A stretch of DNA of 64,000 nt from Phaeodactylum tricornutum CCAP 1055/1 (lineage: Eukaryota; Bacillariophyta; Bacillariophyceae; Surirellales; Neidiaceae). Numbering within the stretch: the stretch's first letter is position 1; every line of letters begins with the position of its first letter. The translations under genes and the position numbers were made by a program. The notes beneath the pieces were generated by a model. It was not told the origin of the DNA. It did not search any database and saw only the letters and a list, made by a program, of their open reading frames with translations. The stretch covers positions 124,001-188,000 of the forward strand of contig NC_011670.1 of NCBI RefSeq assembly GCF_000150955.2. Reading direction: 5' to 3'. Shown in pieces: positions 10,233-18,483 of the stretch.

Positions 10233-10738
10233 GGTATGTCTGATTCTATTAGGTTAACAGAGTCTATAGAGAGTCTATAGAAACCTCGGATCCTGGAAAC
10301 GACGGCAGTATCGATTCCTCGACTCCTTGAAGTCAGTAAATGTAACAAAATTACTGGGGGAGGAGAGAGACACCCAACTGCTCGTGCACCATAAGGGCAA
10401 GAATTCCCATCTGGGCAGCGCGGCCCTGGTTGAGCTCAATGGCACGCTTCTTGAACTGGGTCTCCTCGTCAAAGGTGTCCCAGCCGAAGTCGATGGCTCC
10501 GTTACGGAAGTCACCAACGAACTCGGCTTCGCCGGTCAAGTCACGCATGACACTGGATTCAAGGACTCCAATGAAGAAAAGAAGCTGTACAAGTCCACCA
10601 GCGGGGATCTCCTTGAAGGCGGCGAAGCCGTTGGGGATCTCAGCGAAGGTCTTGCCGGAGTAATCGATGGTTCCTGGAAGACGGACGCCGGCTTCCTGGA
10701 CGAGGTATCCAACAACAGCAAGCATAGAAATACGTCCA

Positions 10739-10770
<32 letters not shown>

Positions 10771-10997
10771 CTTCTCCTGGTCACCGTCGGCGACAAGGCC
10801 GAGGGGATCGAAGAATCCAAGCGGAGGCTGAGCACCGAGCTCGTCTTCGAATGCCATGTTGGTGGCAACCGAAGTACGGGCCGCGTTCTTGGCAGGGGCA
10901 AAGGCGGCGGCGCCGGCGATGAGGGAGGCAATGACAGCAGTCTTCATTTTGTCGAAACGTATATATGTGTTGTTGGTAAACTCTAACAGAGATTATG
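10233..10997. repeat. Duplicated fcp unit, copy 2 (fcpC)
   Basis: Second copy of the unit at 8514-9258. It includes an extra GAGTCTATA repeat in the 3' flank (10260-10280). Near-identity that stops sharply about 50 bp upstream of the start codon points to recent duplication or continuing gene conversion. Confidence 0.9.
10351..10947 (-). CDS. fcpC: Fucoxanthin-chlorophyll a/c binding protein C
   Basis: 198 residues, intronless, protein identical to fcpD. Same architecture: signal peptide ending GAAAFAPAK, plastid transit segment, and three LHC membrane helices with the ligand-bearing motifs EIKHGRISMLA and NQGRAAQMGILALM. It is an Lhcf antenna subunit of the thylakoid. It lies between fcpD and fcpB, all on the minus strand, and each gene has its own promoter-sized spacer. 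It is named by position in the known cluster order A-B-C-D. Confidence 0.93.
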
Positions 10998-11960
10998 AAA
11001 GTATATAGGTTGAGACGAGAAAGAAGGAAAGAAATCGGCAGGCTGTTTTTTCGCGCAACGTCGGCCTTTCACAAGGATCGTGTTCAAGCTTCAACAAGGA
11101 TGGGCTTCCATAGACCCGGAATCAAGATACCTCTCAACCCTTAGAATTTTAGTACCCCTCGGTCTGACTTCTCGTTCTAAATAAGTAGGCTTAACGTACG
11201 CTGAGGACCTCATTCATTTAAATATTATTTGATTCTAGAAAATATAGTAGATTATCGGAAGCATGCACCTTTTCGAGTCTTTCCCCATCCCGTTCACAAT
11301 CGGTAGCAATCAAGTGCTCATGAAAAGCTACACAAGTCAATTGCGCTCCTGTCAGTAGAAGTTTCAATTCGTTTCATTGTGTTCCCATCTAAATATCATT
11401 GTAGCCCATTGTACTTGATTGAGACCTTGATTGATCAGGATTTACAGTTAGTCCCTTCACCTTTGGCAATTCGAATTTGTTTGATAGTAGGGGGGAAATT
11501 CCGAGAAGTGCGATCCAGCCGGTGGCTTTTGTCACCTCTGTGCTCGATACGGACTTTAAAACCCAACCAGATTAGACATTTTTTGCATGGAATGCACTGC
11601 CATGCTTTTTTATATTACAGGTGCCCCGAAAGATAGCCTTTTGGAGAGGATGGTTGTCACTTGCGTTGAGAGTCTTGAAGTGTTCATAGAGTGTGCGTCG
11701 TGCAGCGCTTTTGAAAAATAGCTGATGCAAACGTACTCCGTCCAATCAAGCGCGGCTGGTATGTTTGATCATCTTATCTTCTCTATTGGAACAGCCCTAG
11801 AACAATTACAACCCCGGCCTCCTAAAGAGAAAAATTATGTCGTCGCGAACTTCTAGACTGTTCTGTATTTTTGTGAACGGGAATGTTACAGCAACGCAAT
11901 GCTTCGAACCAGTTAGAATCTAATATGTTATTCCAGAAACGGCCTAACCCAGCAAGTAAA
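10998..11960. promoter_or_regulatory. fcpC upstream / fcpB downstream spacer
   Basis: 963 bp without a protein-like frame. It contains the fcpC promoter on the minus strand and the fcpB 3' region. No repeat of the neighbouring spacers was recognised. Confidence 0.45.
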
Positions 11961-12557
11961 TTAAACACCTGGGAGGATGTTGACTCCCAACTGTTCGTGG
12001 ACCATAAGGGCAAGAATTCCCATCTGAGCGGCACGTCCCTGGTTAAGCTCAATGGCACGCTTGCGAAGCTTGGTCTCTTGGTCGAAGGAGTCCCATCCAA
12101 AGTCAATATATCCGTTACGGAAGTCACCGACGAATTCTCCTCCAGTGATGTCTTTCATGACAGAGGTCTCCAAGAAACCAATGAAGGCGATGATCTGGAT
12201 AAGCCCAGCCTGCGGGATTGCGCTCAAGGCAGCAAATCCATTGGGGATATCGGCGAATTTCGTTCCATCGAGGGCGATGTCTCCGCCGAGGCGCCATCCG
12301 GCTTCCTGTGCCAAGTATCCAGCAACGGCAAGCATCGAGATGCGTCCGTGCTTGATTTCAACGTAACGGAGACGGTCGAACTTTTCCTGGTCACCGTCAG
12401 CAACAAGGCCGAGAGGATCGTAGAATCCAAGCGGTGCTTGAGCACCAAGTTCGCTCTCGAACGCCATGTTCGTGGCGACCGAAGTGCGGGCAGCCTGCTG
12501 AGCCGGAGCAAAGGCAGCAGCGGACGCGAAGAGGGAGGCAAACACGGTAAACTTCAT
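11961..12557 (-). CDS. fcpB: Fucoxanthin-chlorophyll a/c binding protein B
   Basis: 198 residues, intronless. The start was chosen at MKFTVFASLFASAAAFAPAQ, a typical signal peptide with AFAP. An in-frame Met five codons upstream is less likely. It is an Lhcf-type antenna protein with EKFDRLRYVEIKHGRISMLA, a middle helix near GLIQIIAFIGFLETSVM, and the third-helix motif NQGRAAQMGILALMVHEQLG. It is more similar to fcpA than to fcpC/D in the signal peptide (MKF...) and in the KDITGGEFVGDFRN loop. Its upstream sequence matches, from memory, the published fcpB/Lhcf2 promoter. Confidence 0.93.
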   Translation of the reverse strand: MKFTVFASLFASAAAFAPAQQAARTSVATNMAFESELGAQAPLGFYDPLGLVADGDQEKFDRLRYVEIKHGRISMLAVAGYLAQEAGWRLGGDIALDGTKFADIPNGFAALSAIPQAGLIQIIAFIGFLETSVMKDITGGEFVGDFRNGYIDFGWDSFDQETKLRKRAIELNQGRAAQMGILALMVHEQLGVNILPGV

Positions 12558-13095
12558 CTTGACTTCTGGCAACCGCGAAATATGCGCTGTGTATAGTAAG
12601 GAAGCCGCAGCTGGGGCGAGCGTCGTAGCGGGAGGCCCCCAAAAGGATACGTGTTCAACCAGGATTTGCTGTTCACGGAGTTGATGTCAGGATGTCGCTC
12701 TTGTGTCTTATCCTGCTGTATTTAATAGATTGAATTTCGAACCTCTACGGGCCAAAGATTACTGTCAGTTGACTGTGACAGTGAAGACGACGCTGAAGGT
12801 ATGTTTCGAGAAAACTCGCCCCCTGCCTAGCTTGCACGACGCTGAAGCTATGTGTCTTGAGAAAACTCACCCTGTGCCTTGCTCAGTTTCTGCTAGTCCA
12901 CGCCAACGATACGGCACGCCGTGCCCTATTCGGACATTCTTTCTCTTTCCAAAAGTTCTTTGCTTGCCAGCGTTGAATGTTGAACTTGTGTACACCGTGA
13001 ATGGGCGAGATTGGCATTCACGCTGTAGACGAGCTAGTGTTATTCCTGACTGTGAAACCAAAGCGGAGTGACTGCAACTAATGAAAATTAAATTT
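12558..13095 (-). promoter_or_regulatory. fcpB promoter and fcpA 3' region
   Basis: This 538-bp spacer must hold both the 3' end of fcpA and the promoter of fcpB, since both genes are on the minus strand. It contains the palindrome GGCACGCCGTGCC near 12913, a tandem duplication at 12789-12887, and a dense cluster of ACTGTCA/TGACTGTGA motifs at 12761-12785. A further GACTGTGAA lies near 13048. Light-responsive regulation is expected from the family. Confidence 0.75.
12789..12887. repeat. Two tandem copies of a ~49-bp unit in the fcpB promoter
   Basis: Unit 1 (12789-12837) and unit 2 (12838-about 12887) both begin GACGCTGAAG. They share GAGAAAACTC and a CTGCCT/GTGCCT segment followed by AGCTTGC/TGCTCAG. 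About 75-80 percent identity by eye. It may duplicate a transcription factor site. Confidence 0.75.
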
Positions 13096-13474
13096 TTAAG
13101 GAAGGATAGAGACTCCCAACTGTTCGTGCACCATGAGAGCAAGGATGCCCATTTGTGCCGCACGTCCCTGGTTGAGTTCGATAGCACGCTTCTGAAGCTT
13201 CTTGTCCTCACTGAAAGTGTCCCAGCCAAAGTCGAGGTAGTTGTTGCGGAAGTCGCCAACAAACTCTCCTCCAGTAATGTCCTTCATGACGGCGATTTCG
13301 AGAAAGCCAATGAAAGCAATAATTTGGGCAATGCCGGCTCCAGGCACAGCACTCAAGGCAGCGAATCCATTGGGAATCGATTCGAAGCTGGTGCCTGAGT
13401 AGTCAATGTCTCCCGGAAGACGAATGCCGGCTTCTTGGGTGAGGTATCCGGCAACGGCAAGCATACAAATACGC

Positions 13475-13509
<35 letters not shown>

Positions 13510-13686
13510 CTTCTCCTGGTCACCGTCGGCGACCAGACCGAGGGGATCCCAATATCCGAGGGGTTGCTGAGCACCGATTTCGTTCTCGAAAGCCATGTTG
13601 GTGGCTACCGAAGTACGAGCCGACTGCTGAGCCGGAGCAAAGGCGGCAGCAGAGGCGAGGAGGAAGGCAAAAACGGCAAATTTCAT
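13096..13686 (-). CDS. fcpA: Fucoxanthin-chlorophyll a/c binding protein A
   Basis: 196 residues, intronless. The frame is open further upstream, but the start is placed at MKFAVFAFLLASAAAFAPAQ because that is the conserved antenna signal peptide. It is an Lhcf antenna protein with EKFDRLRYVEIKHGRICMLA in helix 1, GIAQIIAFIGFLEIAVM in helix 2 and NQGRAAQMGILALMVHEQLG in helix 3. The hydrophilic linker ITGGEFVGDFRNNYLDFGWD is shared with fcpB. The protein is inserted in the thylakoid and hands excitation energy to the photosystems. It is first in the fcpA-B-C-D row and faces a divergent gene at 14073. Confidence 0.93.
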
Positions 13687-14072
13687 CTTGAATGATATCT
13701 CGAAACGGCAGACAAATTTGTGCAGAACTGAAATTCGTAGGGATTCCCGACGAAGCAACACGAGCACTCTTGCTAGGCCAGCTGATCTTGCAGTCAAAAC
13801 ATCCAGCAAATTGAAGCAAATCTTTGGTGCAAAAATCGTGTGGGGGTTCGGACCAAGGGCCTATAACAGGACTCGAAGAAGATCGTGAGTCAATTCATTT
13901 CCTAGATCCGAGTACAGTCGTAGATTCTACGTCACGAAGACGTCATTCTTCTCTTTTGTTTCTTTTGACGGTGAGCTTCGAACGTCCAAAACCGACTATG
14001 AGCCAATCTAGCAGAAGATATTTGCTACCAGAGCAATCCACTGTTTTGATCTGAATCTGATCCTCCTTTTCC
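13687..14072. promoter_or_regulatory. fcpA promoter, shared with the divergent gene at 14073
   Basis: This 386-bp gap separates the start codons of two divergent genes. Read on the minus strand it agrees, from memory, with the well-known P. tricornutum fcpA promoter, ending TCATTCAAG just before the fcpA ATG. No TATA box at a canonical distance was seen. ACGTCTTCGTGACGT near 13930 is a partial inverted repeat with ACGT cores and could be a bZIP or light-response site (inference). Confidence 0.75.
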
Positions 14073-14777
14073 ATGGTCGCTCGAAAGTTTTTTTCGAAGT
14101 TCATTTGTGCGGTGATAGTCCTCCATTGCGTCCTGCAGCTTGTGTCTTCGCTTCAAGGGCCGACCGTTCATCGATCATCACGTTGGTTGTCGCCAGTGCC
14201 TTCGGCACAGGCGCCGCCGATAACGAAAGTCCAGAAGTGGTCTCTGTACGCTTCGTCCTCATATGTATCTCAAGTCCGTGATCGACTTGGTCTGGAAGAT
14301 CGTTTCGGCCGGTGGAGATATCTGCAACGTCTGTTGGAGGACGAGACTGCACCTCGGGACGCAAACGATATTTTGTACGCTGTATTGGATGGCTACATAA
14401 ACTTTCCACGACCTAAATTCGGCAGCTCTGACGAGACTGGCTCACCGGAACGAACCGAGCAACGATTGCAACGAATTCAAGCAGTCCTGGAGAAAGCGGT
14501 GGGTGAATCGGTGCCCTTCATGACAGACAACGAATCAGTTTACGATCCGGAGATAATGCGACTGTTAGAAATGGTACTACCGGATCCTCAAGATGACGAA
14601 GAGGATTTTAAAGCAGCTTGGGATATGATGATTGAATTGAACGGCCGTGAATCGGTCAAAATCAACGAGCGGGACGGTCGTCCAGAATGGAAGGCGCGCT
14701 GCATGATAGCTCGCATTATCATTTACTACGATTTCATTACCTATGGAATCGTGGATGCTCCGATTTCCGAGAAATAA
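14073..14777 (+). CDS. Secreted or plastid-targeted protein of unknown function
   Basis: 234 residues, no family recognised. A hydrophobic signal peptide spans residues 8-28 (FICAVIVLHCVLQLVSSLQG). It is followed by a Ser/Pro-rich basic segment, so ER entry is likely and plastid import is possible, although no clear F follows the cleavage site. The remaining part is soluble and predicted helical, with an acidic run near 185 (PDPQDDEED) and an EWKARCMIARIIIYYDF segment near the end. It is divergent from fcpA and may share its light-controlled promoter. Confidence 0.65.
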   Translation: MVARKFFSKFICAVIVLHCVLQLVSSLQGPTVHRSSRWLSPVPSAQAPPITKVQKWSLYASSSYVSQVRDRLGLEDRFGRWRYLQRLLEDETAPRDANDILYAVLDGYINFPRPKFGSSDETGSPERTEQRLQRIQAVLEKAVGESVPFMTDNESVYDPEIMRLLEMVLPDPQDDEEDFKAAWDMMIELNGRESVKINERDGRPEWKARCMIARIIIYYDFITYGIVDAPISEK

Positions 14778-15118
14778 CTTGCACAAACGCATGCGCAATG
14801 TACTTTTTCACTGGGAACGACTTAATGGGTCAAGTGTTCAATCCATTTTACTGTTCGCGCCCGTACCAGGTGATCAAGAGTGGTGCTTACGCAAACCCGT
14901 CCTTGTAGTAGTAGTAAAAGTAGCAGCGGGGCGCTATAAACTTTCGCCCTTTAGAAAAGTGCGCAACTCCTGAATTTAAACTCTTCTCGTCCGCGACGTT
15001 CCCTTTTCCGAATCGTCCGTATGCTCAGAAAGGCATTCTTCAGGAGGGTATCCTGTTCCGGAACGCACACGTGACATTCCATGGGATCATAGAAAAGTGT
15101 TTAGACAGTATGCCAATG
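14778..15118. other. Convergent 3' spacer
   Basis: This 341-bp stretch lies between the stop codons of two converging genes. No gene or repeat was seen. Confidence 0.4.
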
Positions 15119-15751
15119 TCATTCGTCTCGTATGCTCTTGACAGCTTCCCAGTACGCTGCTGTCCCTCCCAGAGTCATCCACGGAGGTGGCCGCTCTCGG
15201 ATCTGTTCCAACGCTTTCATGTTGGCGTAGGGGATACCGCTTTTGGGCTCCGTGTAAATACCCTCCGTCCCGGTTACCGGACAAAATTTGCGGGCAGGCA
15301 ATTGCTGGGAAACAGGGACACGGGCTTCTGCCGCCAGAAATGCTCGAGATGCGCCATCTTCTTTATTGGCCTCTTCCACTAGGATGGATGCCAAGGACCG
15401 AGGCAGAAATCGTTTCGGCAGGACGCCGGCCTTGACTTTAGTAGATCGTTTACGTTTCTTTGGCTTGCCCTCGTCCAAATCGTCCAGTTCATCGTATTCG
15501 TCATCTTCTTCCGCAACTTGCGCCGTTGGATCCACCCCTTCCAAGGCATCAATCCACACTGCGCGTCGGTATTCTTCTTGGTCGGCGGACAGCGCCACGG
15601 TTTTGCGGGCCTTTACCCGGCGTGATTGTTTTTTGTGTCGATCGGAACGTCGCTTTTGTCCCAGCTTCTGCAGAGCGGGGGGTAAGGCAGTGGCTCCAGC
15701 GGTAGCCTTCATGGCTTCGTTCCAAGCCTTGCGCGCGGCAGCGGTCGACAT
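15119..15751 (-). CDS. YL1-C domain protein, INO80 subunit Ies6-like
   Basis: 210 residues. The C-terminal part (about 155-190) has RKFCPVTGTEGIYTEPKSGI and PYANMKALEQIRE. This is the YL1_C domain of INO80 subunit Ies6/INO80C and SWR1 subunit Swc2/VPS72, which helps chromatin remodellers handle H2A.Z nucleosomes. The N-terminal part is basic and low in order (KRRSDRHKKQSRRVKARK near 35-50), with an acidic patch EEDDEYDELDDLDEG near 98. Its length fits Ies6 rather than the much larger Swc2. The frame is open 149 codons further upstream, but that stretch reads like untranslated leader (CT-rich). ATTCACAGTCAGG lies 20 bases before the chosen ATG, so I start at 15751. Nuclear. Confidence 0.75.
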   Translation of the reverse strand: MSTAAARKAWNEAMKATAGATALPPALQKLGQKRRSDRHKKQSRRVKARKTVALSADQEEYRRAVWIDALEGVDPTAQVAEEDDEYDELDDLDEGKPKKRKRSTKVKAGVLPKRFLPRSLASILVEEANKEDGASRAFLAAEARVPVSQQLPARKFCPVTGTEGIYTEPKSGIPYANMKALEQIRERPPPWMTLGGTAAYWEAVKSIRDE

Positions 15752-16513
15752 GATAGCGATGTGTGTACCTGACTGTGAATCTTGTAATGGGGGAACTGGG
15801 CTACGAATAGAAGTTGCTGTTGGGGAGACGCGTGTCGATAATGGAAGGATCGACAATCCTGCGCTGTCCGCGCAGTCCTTGATGGGCTTGGAATGGAAAT
15901 AAGGAAGATTAATTGGACGCAACGAGAGAGAGAGAAAAAGAGAGAGCTGACAAGATCGACACGGGCTCCCAGTCGGCACAAGAAATGCTTGACTCTGACC
16001 TACGGATGGATGCAAGCAATCACAGGCGGCCATCCCCTCCGTAAATGGTCGCGATTGGCGAACTGTGAAAGCAATGTAGGTAGGGTTGGTTGCTTTGGGT
16101 TGATTTTGGTCGTGATTGGGGGGAAAATGGGATTCGCTGTCCAAGTCGAAGCTTCGTGAATGGATGTCCCGTCTGACGTCAATTTTAGCGCTCGACAAGC
16201 GAAGGTTGATCGACCCAACGCATGCTTGCCAGTTAGACGATGCTGTGATAATAATTGGCCAAAGCGTTGGAACTGACCAAGCATCTCGCCAAAGACCAGC
16301 AGATCTATAAGATGCAAAGTCGTTCCACTGGATTTCAAAATGACTCCGCCTTTGTCCAAGGACGTTGCGGTGAAAGGGGGAAGAGTAGCATGCTAAGTGG
16401 AAAGGTGGTGTTTAGAACTTACAGCAATCAGCTCAAAAATTAATGCAATAGCGTTCCACAAAAACTCAATTGGTTCCTTCATCGTTCCAGTTTCGAAGAC
16501 ATCTTTTAAAAAG
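15752..16513. promoter_or_regulatory. Divergent promoter region with a GA tract
   Basis: It lies between the YL1-type gene (minus) and the repeat-protein gene (plus). A purine run of GAGAGA units occurs at about 15921-15947, in the presumed leader of the minus gene. GACTGTGAAT at 15771-15780 is the recurrent intergenic motif. Confidence 0.5.
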
Positions 16514-17875
16514 ATGGTTTGGTGCTGTGTTGCCGAGCCCCTCGGCCCCGAAGAATCAGCCCACCTTGATATTCTCGACGACAAATATCGCGGCCAGCGC
16601 CTTGCCGTAGGAAAAAGTGGAATCCAGCCAATACCCTCAAATTCGGCGAAACCGGACCCCTACGACAGTCTCGTTTCGGGTACGTACCCGAGTCATGCCT
16701 CTCGGAGAGACCGGATCCAAAAATCTTCTTCCCAACGTAAGAATCTCACGCTATGCTTTTGTGTTGTGCCGACAACAGTCACCTGCCCAGCCGGAGTTCG
16801 ACCTGGTCAAATGCTGCAAGTCAACTCACTAGATGGAACCCGTGCCGTGCACGCCTTAGTTCCCGAAGGCGTTCGCCCTGGTCAGACCTTTATTGTAGAA
16901 TTTCCTCCACAGAAAGTATTCGGGCGTGTCATGCAGGCGGAGCCCGTTAAGCCTCCGCCTTCGTTCGAAAACTCTTTGGATGACTGGTTGACGTCCGAGG
17001 CGCAGGTTCCTGTGGCCACGGAGCAACGAAACGAGGAAACTCATGGAACTCTGCAACCAGTCCCAGCCTGGGTAGCGCCATCCTCCGCTGCACCCAAAAG
17101 AAATGAAAAAGGAGAAGCTCGGGAACCGCCAGTGAGTCCCAAGCTCCCCGAAAATCCGGTACAGTCTTTTCTGGAAAAGATTGAAGATTTTCTAGCTCCC
17201 ACTCCCGACGTTGTACCGGCCCCTATGCCCAAGAAGAGTATGGCCCGTACAAAAGAGGGAAAGAAAGGAACTACCAGAGAAAGGAAACGACCGGAAGTAT
17301 TGGCTCGTAAAGACGCGGTAGAAAGCCGCCGCCAACCGTCCCCTCCTCAAAGCGAAGCGCAACAGAAACTGCTCTTGGTACACATCCCTCCAGGCTTAAC
17401 GGCGGGAAGCTTTATGCAGGTAGAAATTCCCGGGGAACATCGTGCGCTCATGATCACGGTACCTCCCAATACGACATCCTTTCACGTGGCCTACACTCCC
17501 TTGCAGGCTCCACCAATGACTTCGGCTGTTTCCCGGACTTCTGCCACGAGTCACACACCCGTTACACCGCAACCCGTTCCAGCGAACCAGAAATTATTAC
17601 TTGTCCGTGTGCCATCCGGTACTTCGGCAGGTACGTTAATGCATGTATCGGTGCCCGACGAACCTGGTCGTATCTTGGCGGCTCAAGTCCCTGCCGGGAA
17701 CGTTACAGAATTTCACGTTTCTTACGAACCCCATCCCCGAGTTGACAGTCACGGTATGTCATCCCAGGCCGCTGGTAGTCGGAAATCCGGTAATCCATTT
17801 GACACACCGTCTGAAAGAGACCATCAACATCGCCAATACCAGCAAAGAGAAAAGAAGAGCGGTCGGTCGAATTAG
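16514..17875 (+). CDS. Protein with VxCPxGxxPGQ-type beta repeats, unknown function
   Basis: Up to 453 residues. The start is placed at MVWCCVAEPLGPEES because the 39 codons before it look non-coding; the CC after the Met could be acylated. Three double repeats are visible. The first is VTCPAGVRPGQMLQV ... VPEGVRPGQTFIVEFPP. The second is KLLLVHIPPGLTAGSFMQV ... VPPNTTSFHVAY. The third is KLLLVRVPSGTSAGTLMHV ... VPAGNVTEFHVSY. Such repeats are common in diatom and oomycete proteins and probably form small beta units. A proline-rich, basic linker (KEGKKGTTRERKRPE) separates repeat 1 from 2. A GTACGT donor at 16680 and an ACAACAG acceptor ending at 16778 would remove 99 bases in frame and join the leader directly to VTCPAG. 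The longer reading is equally open. Confidence 0.68.
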   Translation: MVWCCVAEPLGPEESAHLDILDDKYRGQRLAVGKSGIQPIPSNSAKPDPYDSLVSGTYPSHASRRDRIQKSSSQRKNLTLCFCVVPTTVTCPAGVRPGQMLQVNSLDGTRAVHALVPEGVRPGQTFIVEFPPQKVFGRVMQAEPVKPPPSFENSLDDWLTSEAQVPVATEQRNEETHGTLQPVPAWVAPSSAAPKRNEKGEAREPPVSPKLPENPVQSFLEKIEDFLAPTPDVVPAPMPKKSMARTKEGKKGTTRERKRPEVLARKDAVESRRQPSPPQSEAQQKLLLVHIPPGLTAGSFMQVEIPGEHRALMITVPPNTTSFHVAYTPLQAPPMTSAVSRTSATSHTPVTPQPVPANQKLLLVRVPSGTSAGTLMHVSVPDEPGRILAAQVPAGNVTEFHVSYEPHPRVDSHGMSSQAAGSRKSGNPFDTPSERDHQHRQYQQREKKSGRSN

Positions 17876-18483
17876 AGAAGCGCACTTGTGGGCGCCAAAG
17901 ATGTCGTCGAGGACTTCATCTTTCGAACGGAAGACGGCGCGGAATTGAAACGCAGCCGGTGCTGAAACTTCAAATGAGTTAGTGTAATGTAATTGAAATT
18001 CTCAAATTTGCACCAGCACTGTGTGCTAGTTTTTGTCCGATGCAAAGTCGCGGTCTCTAGCTCAACTCATATATTGATGCACCGCCTGTTTTGACCTGTA
18101 ACGGATTGTAATGGACACATAGCAAGATGACAATCGATACAGACCGTCAGGCAGCCAACACTCTTCGCAGGAGTGTCATTGCTACCCATATTGTCTTTGC
18201 CAAGCTTGGACTGGAGCAATTTTTTTTTTAGAGCTACCTTGAAATCATTGAAAATACAAATAAAGTGAATGTTGGTAGCATTTCTCGTTGTCCATCGTCA
18301 GCCAGTGGTCCGTCGCGGTTTGACTGACCGTGAGCTCCTCACCAAAACCTGACCCACATGACCAGTCTGTCTATCCTTCCTTTTCTCCGCGCCGTCCCGC
18401 CCCGCGCCTGAATAGCAGTACTAACAAAACTATCGGGTATAAAGGTTGGAATCACTCTCTATTACATTACTTTCGTTCCGACC
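17876..18483. other. Intergenic stretch, promoter of the nucleoporin gene
   Basis: 608 bp without a protein-like frame. TGACTGACCGTGAGCTC near 18325 is a variant of the recurrent motif, about 150 bp before the start codon at 18484. Confidence 0.4.

Noticed and set aside
8595-13398. Long plus-strand open frames opposite the fcp genes (for example 8595-9254, 10327-10986, 11883-12596).
   Set aside because: They mirror the antenna genes exactly and arise from strong codon bias on the minus strand. Their sequence has no independent protein features.
15752-16198. N-terminal extension of 149 codons on the YL1-type gene.
   Set aside because: It reads as CT-rich leader, contains the upstream motif, and the YL1-type protein is of normal Ies6 length without it.
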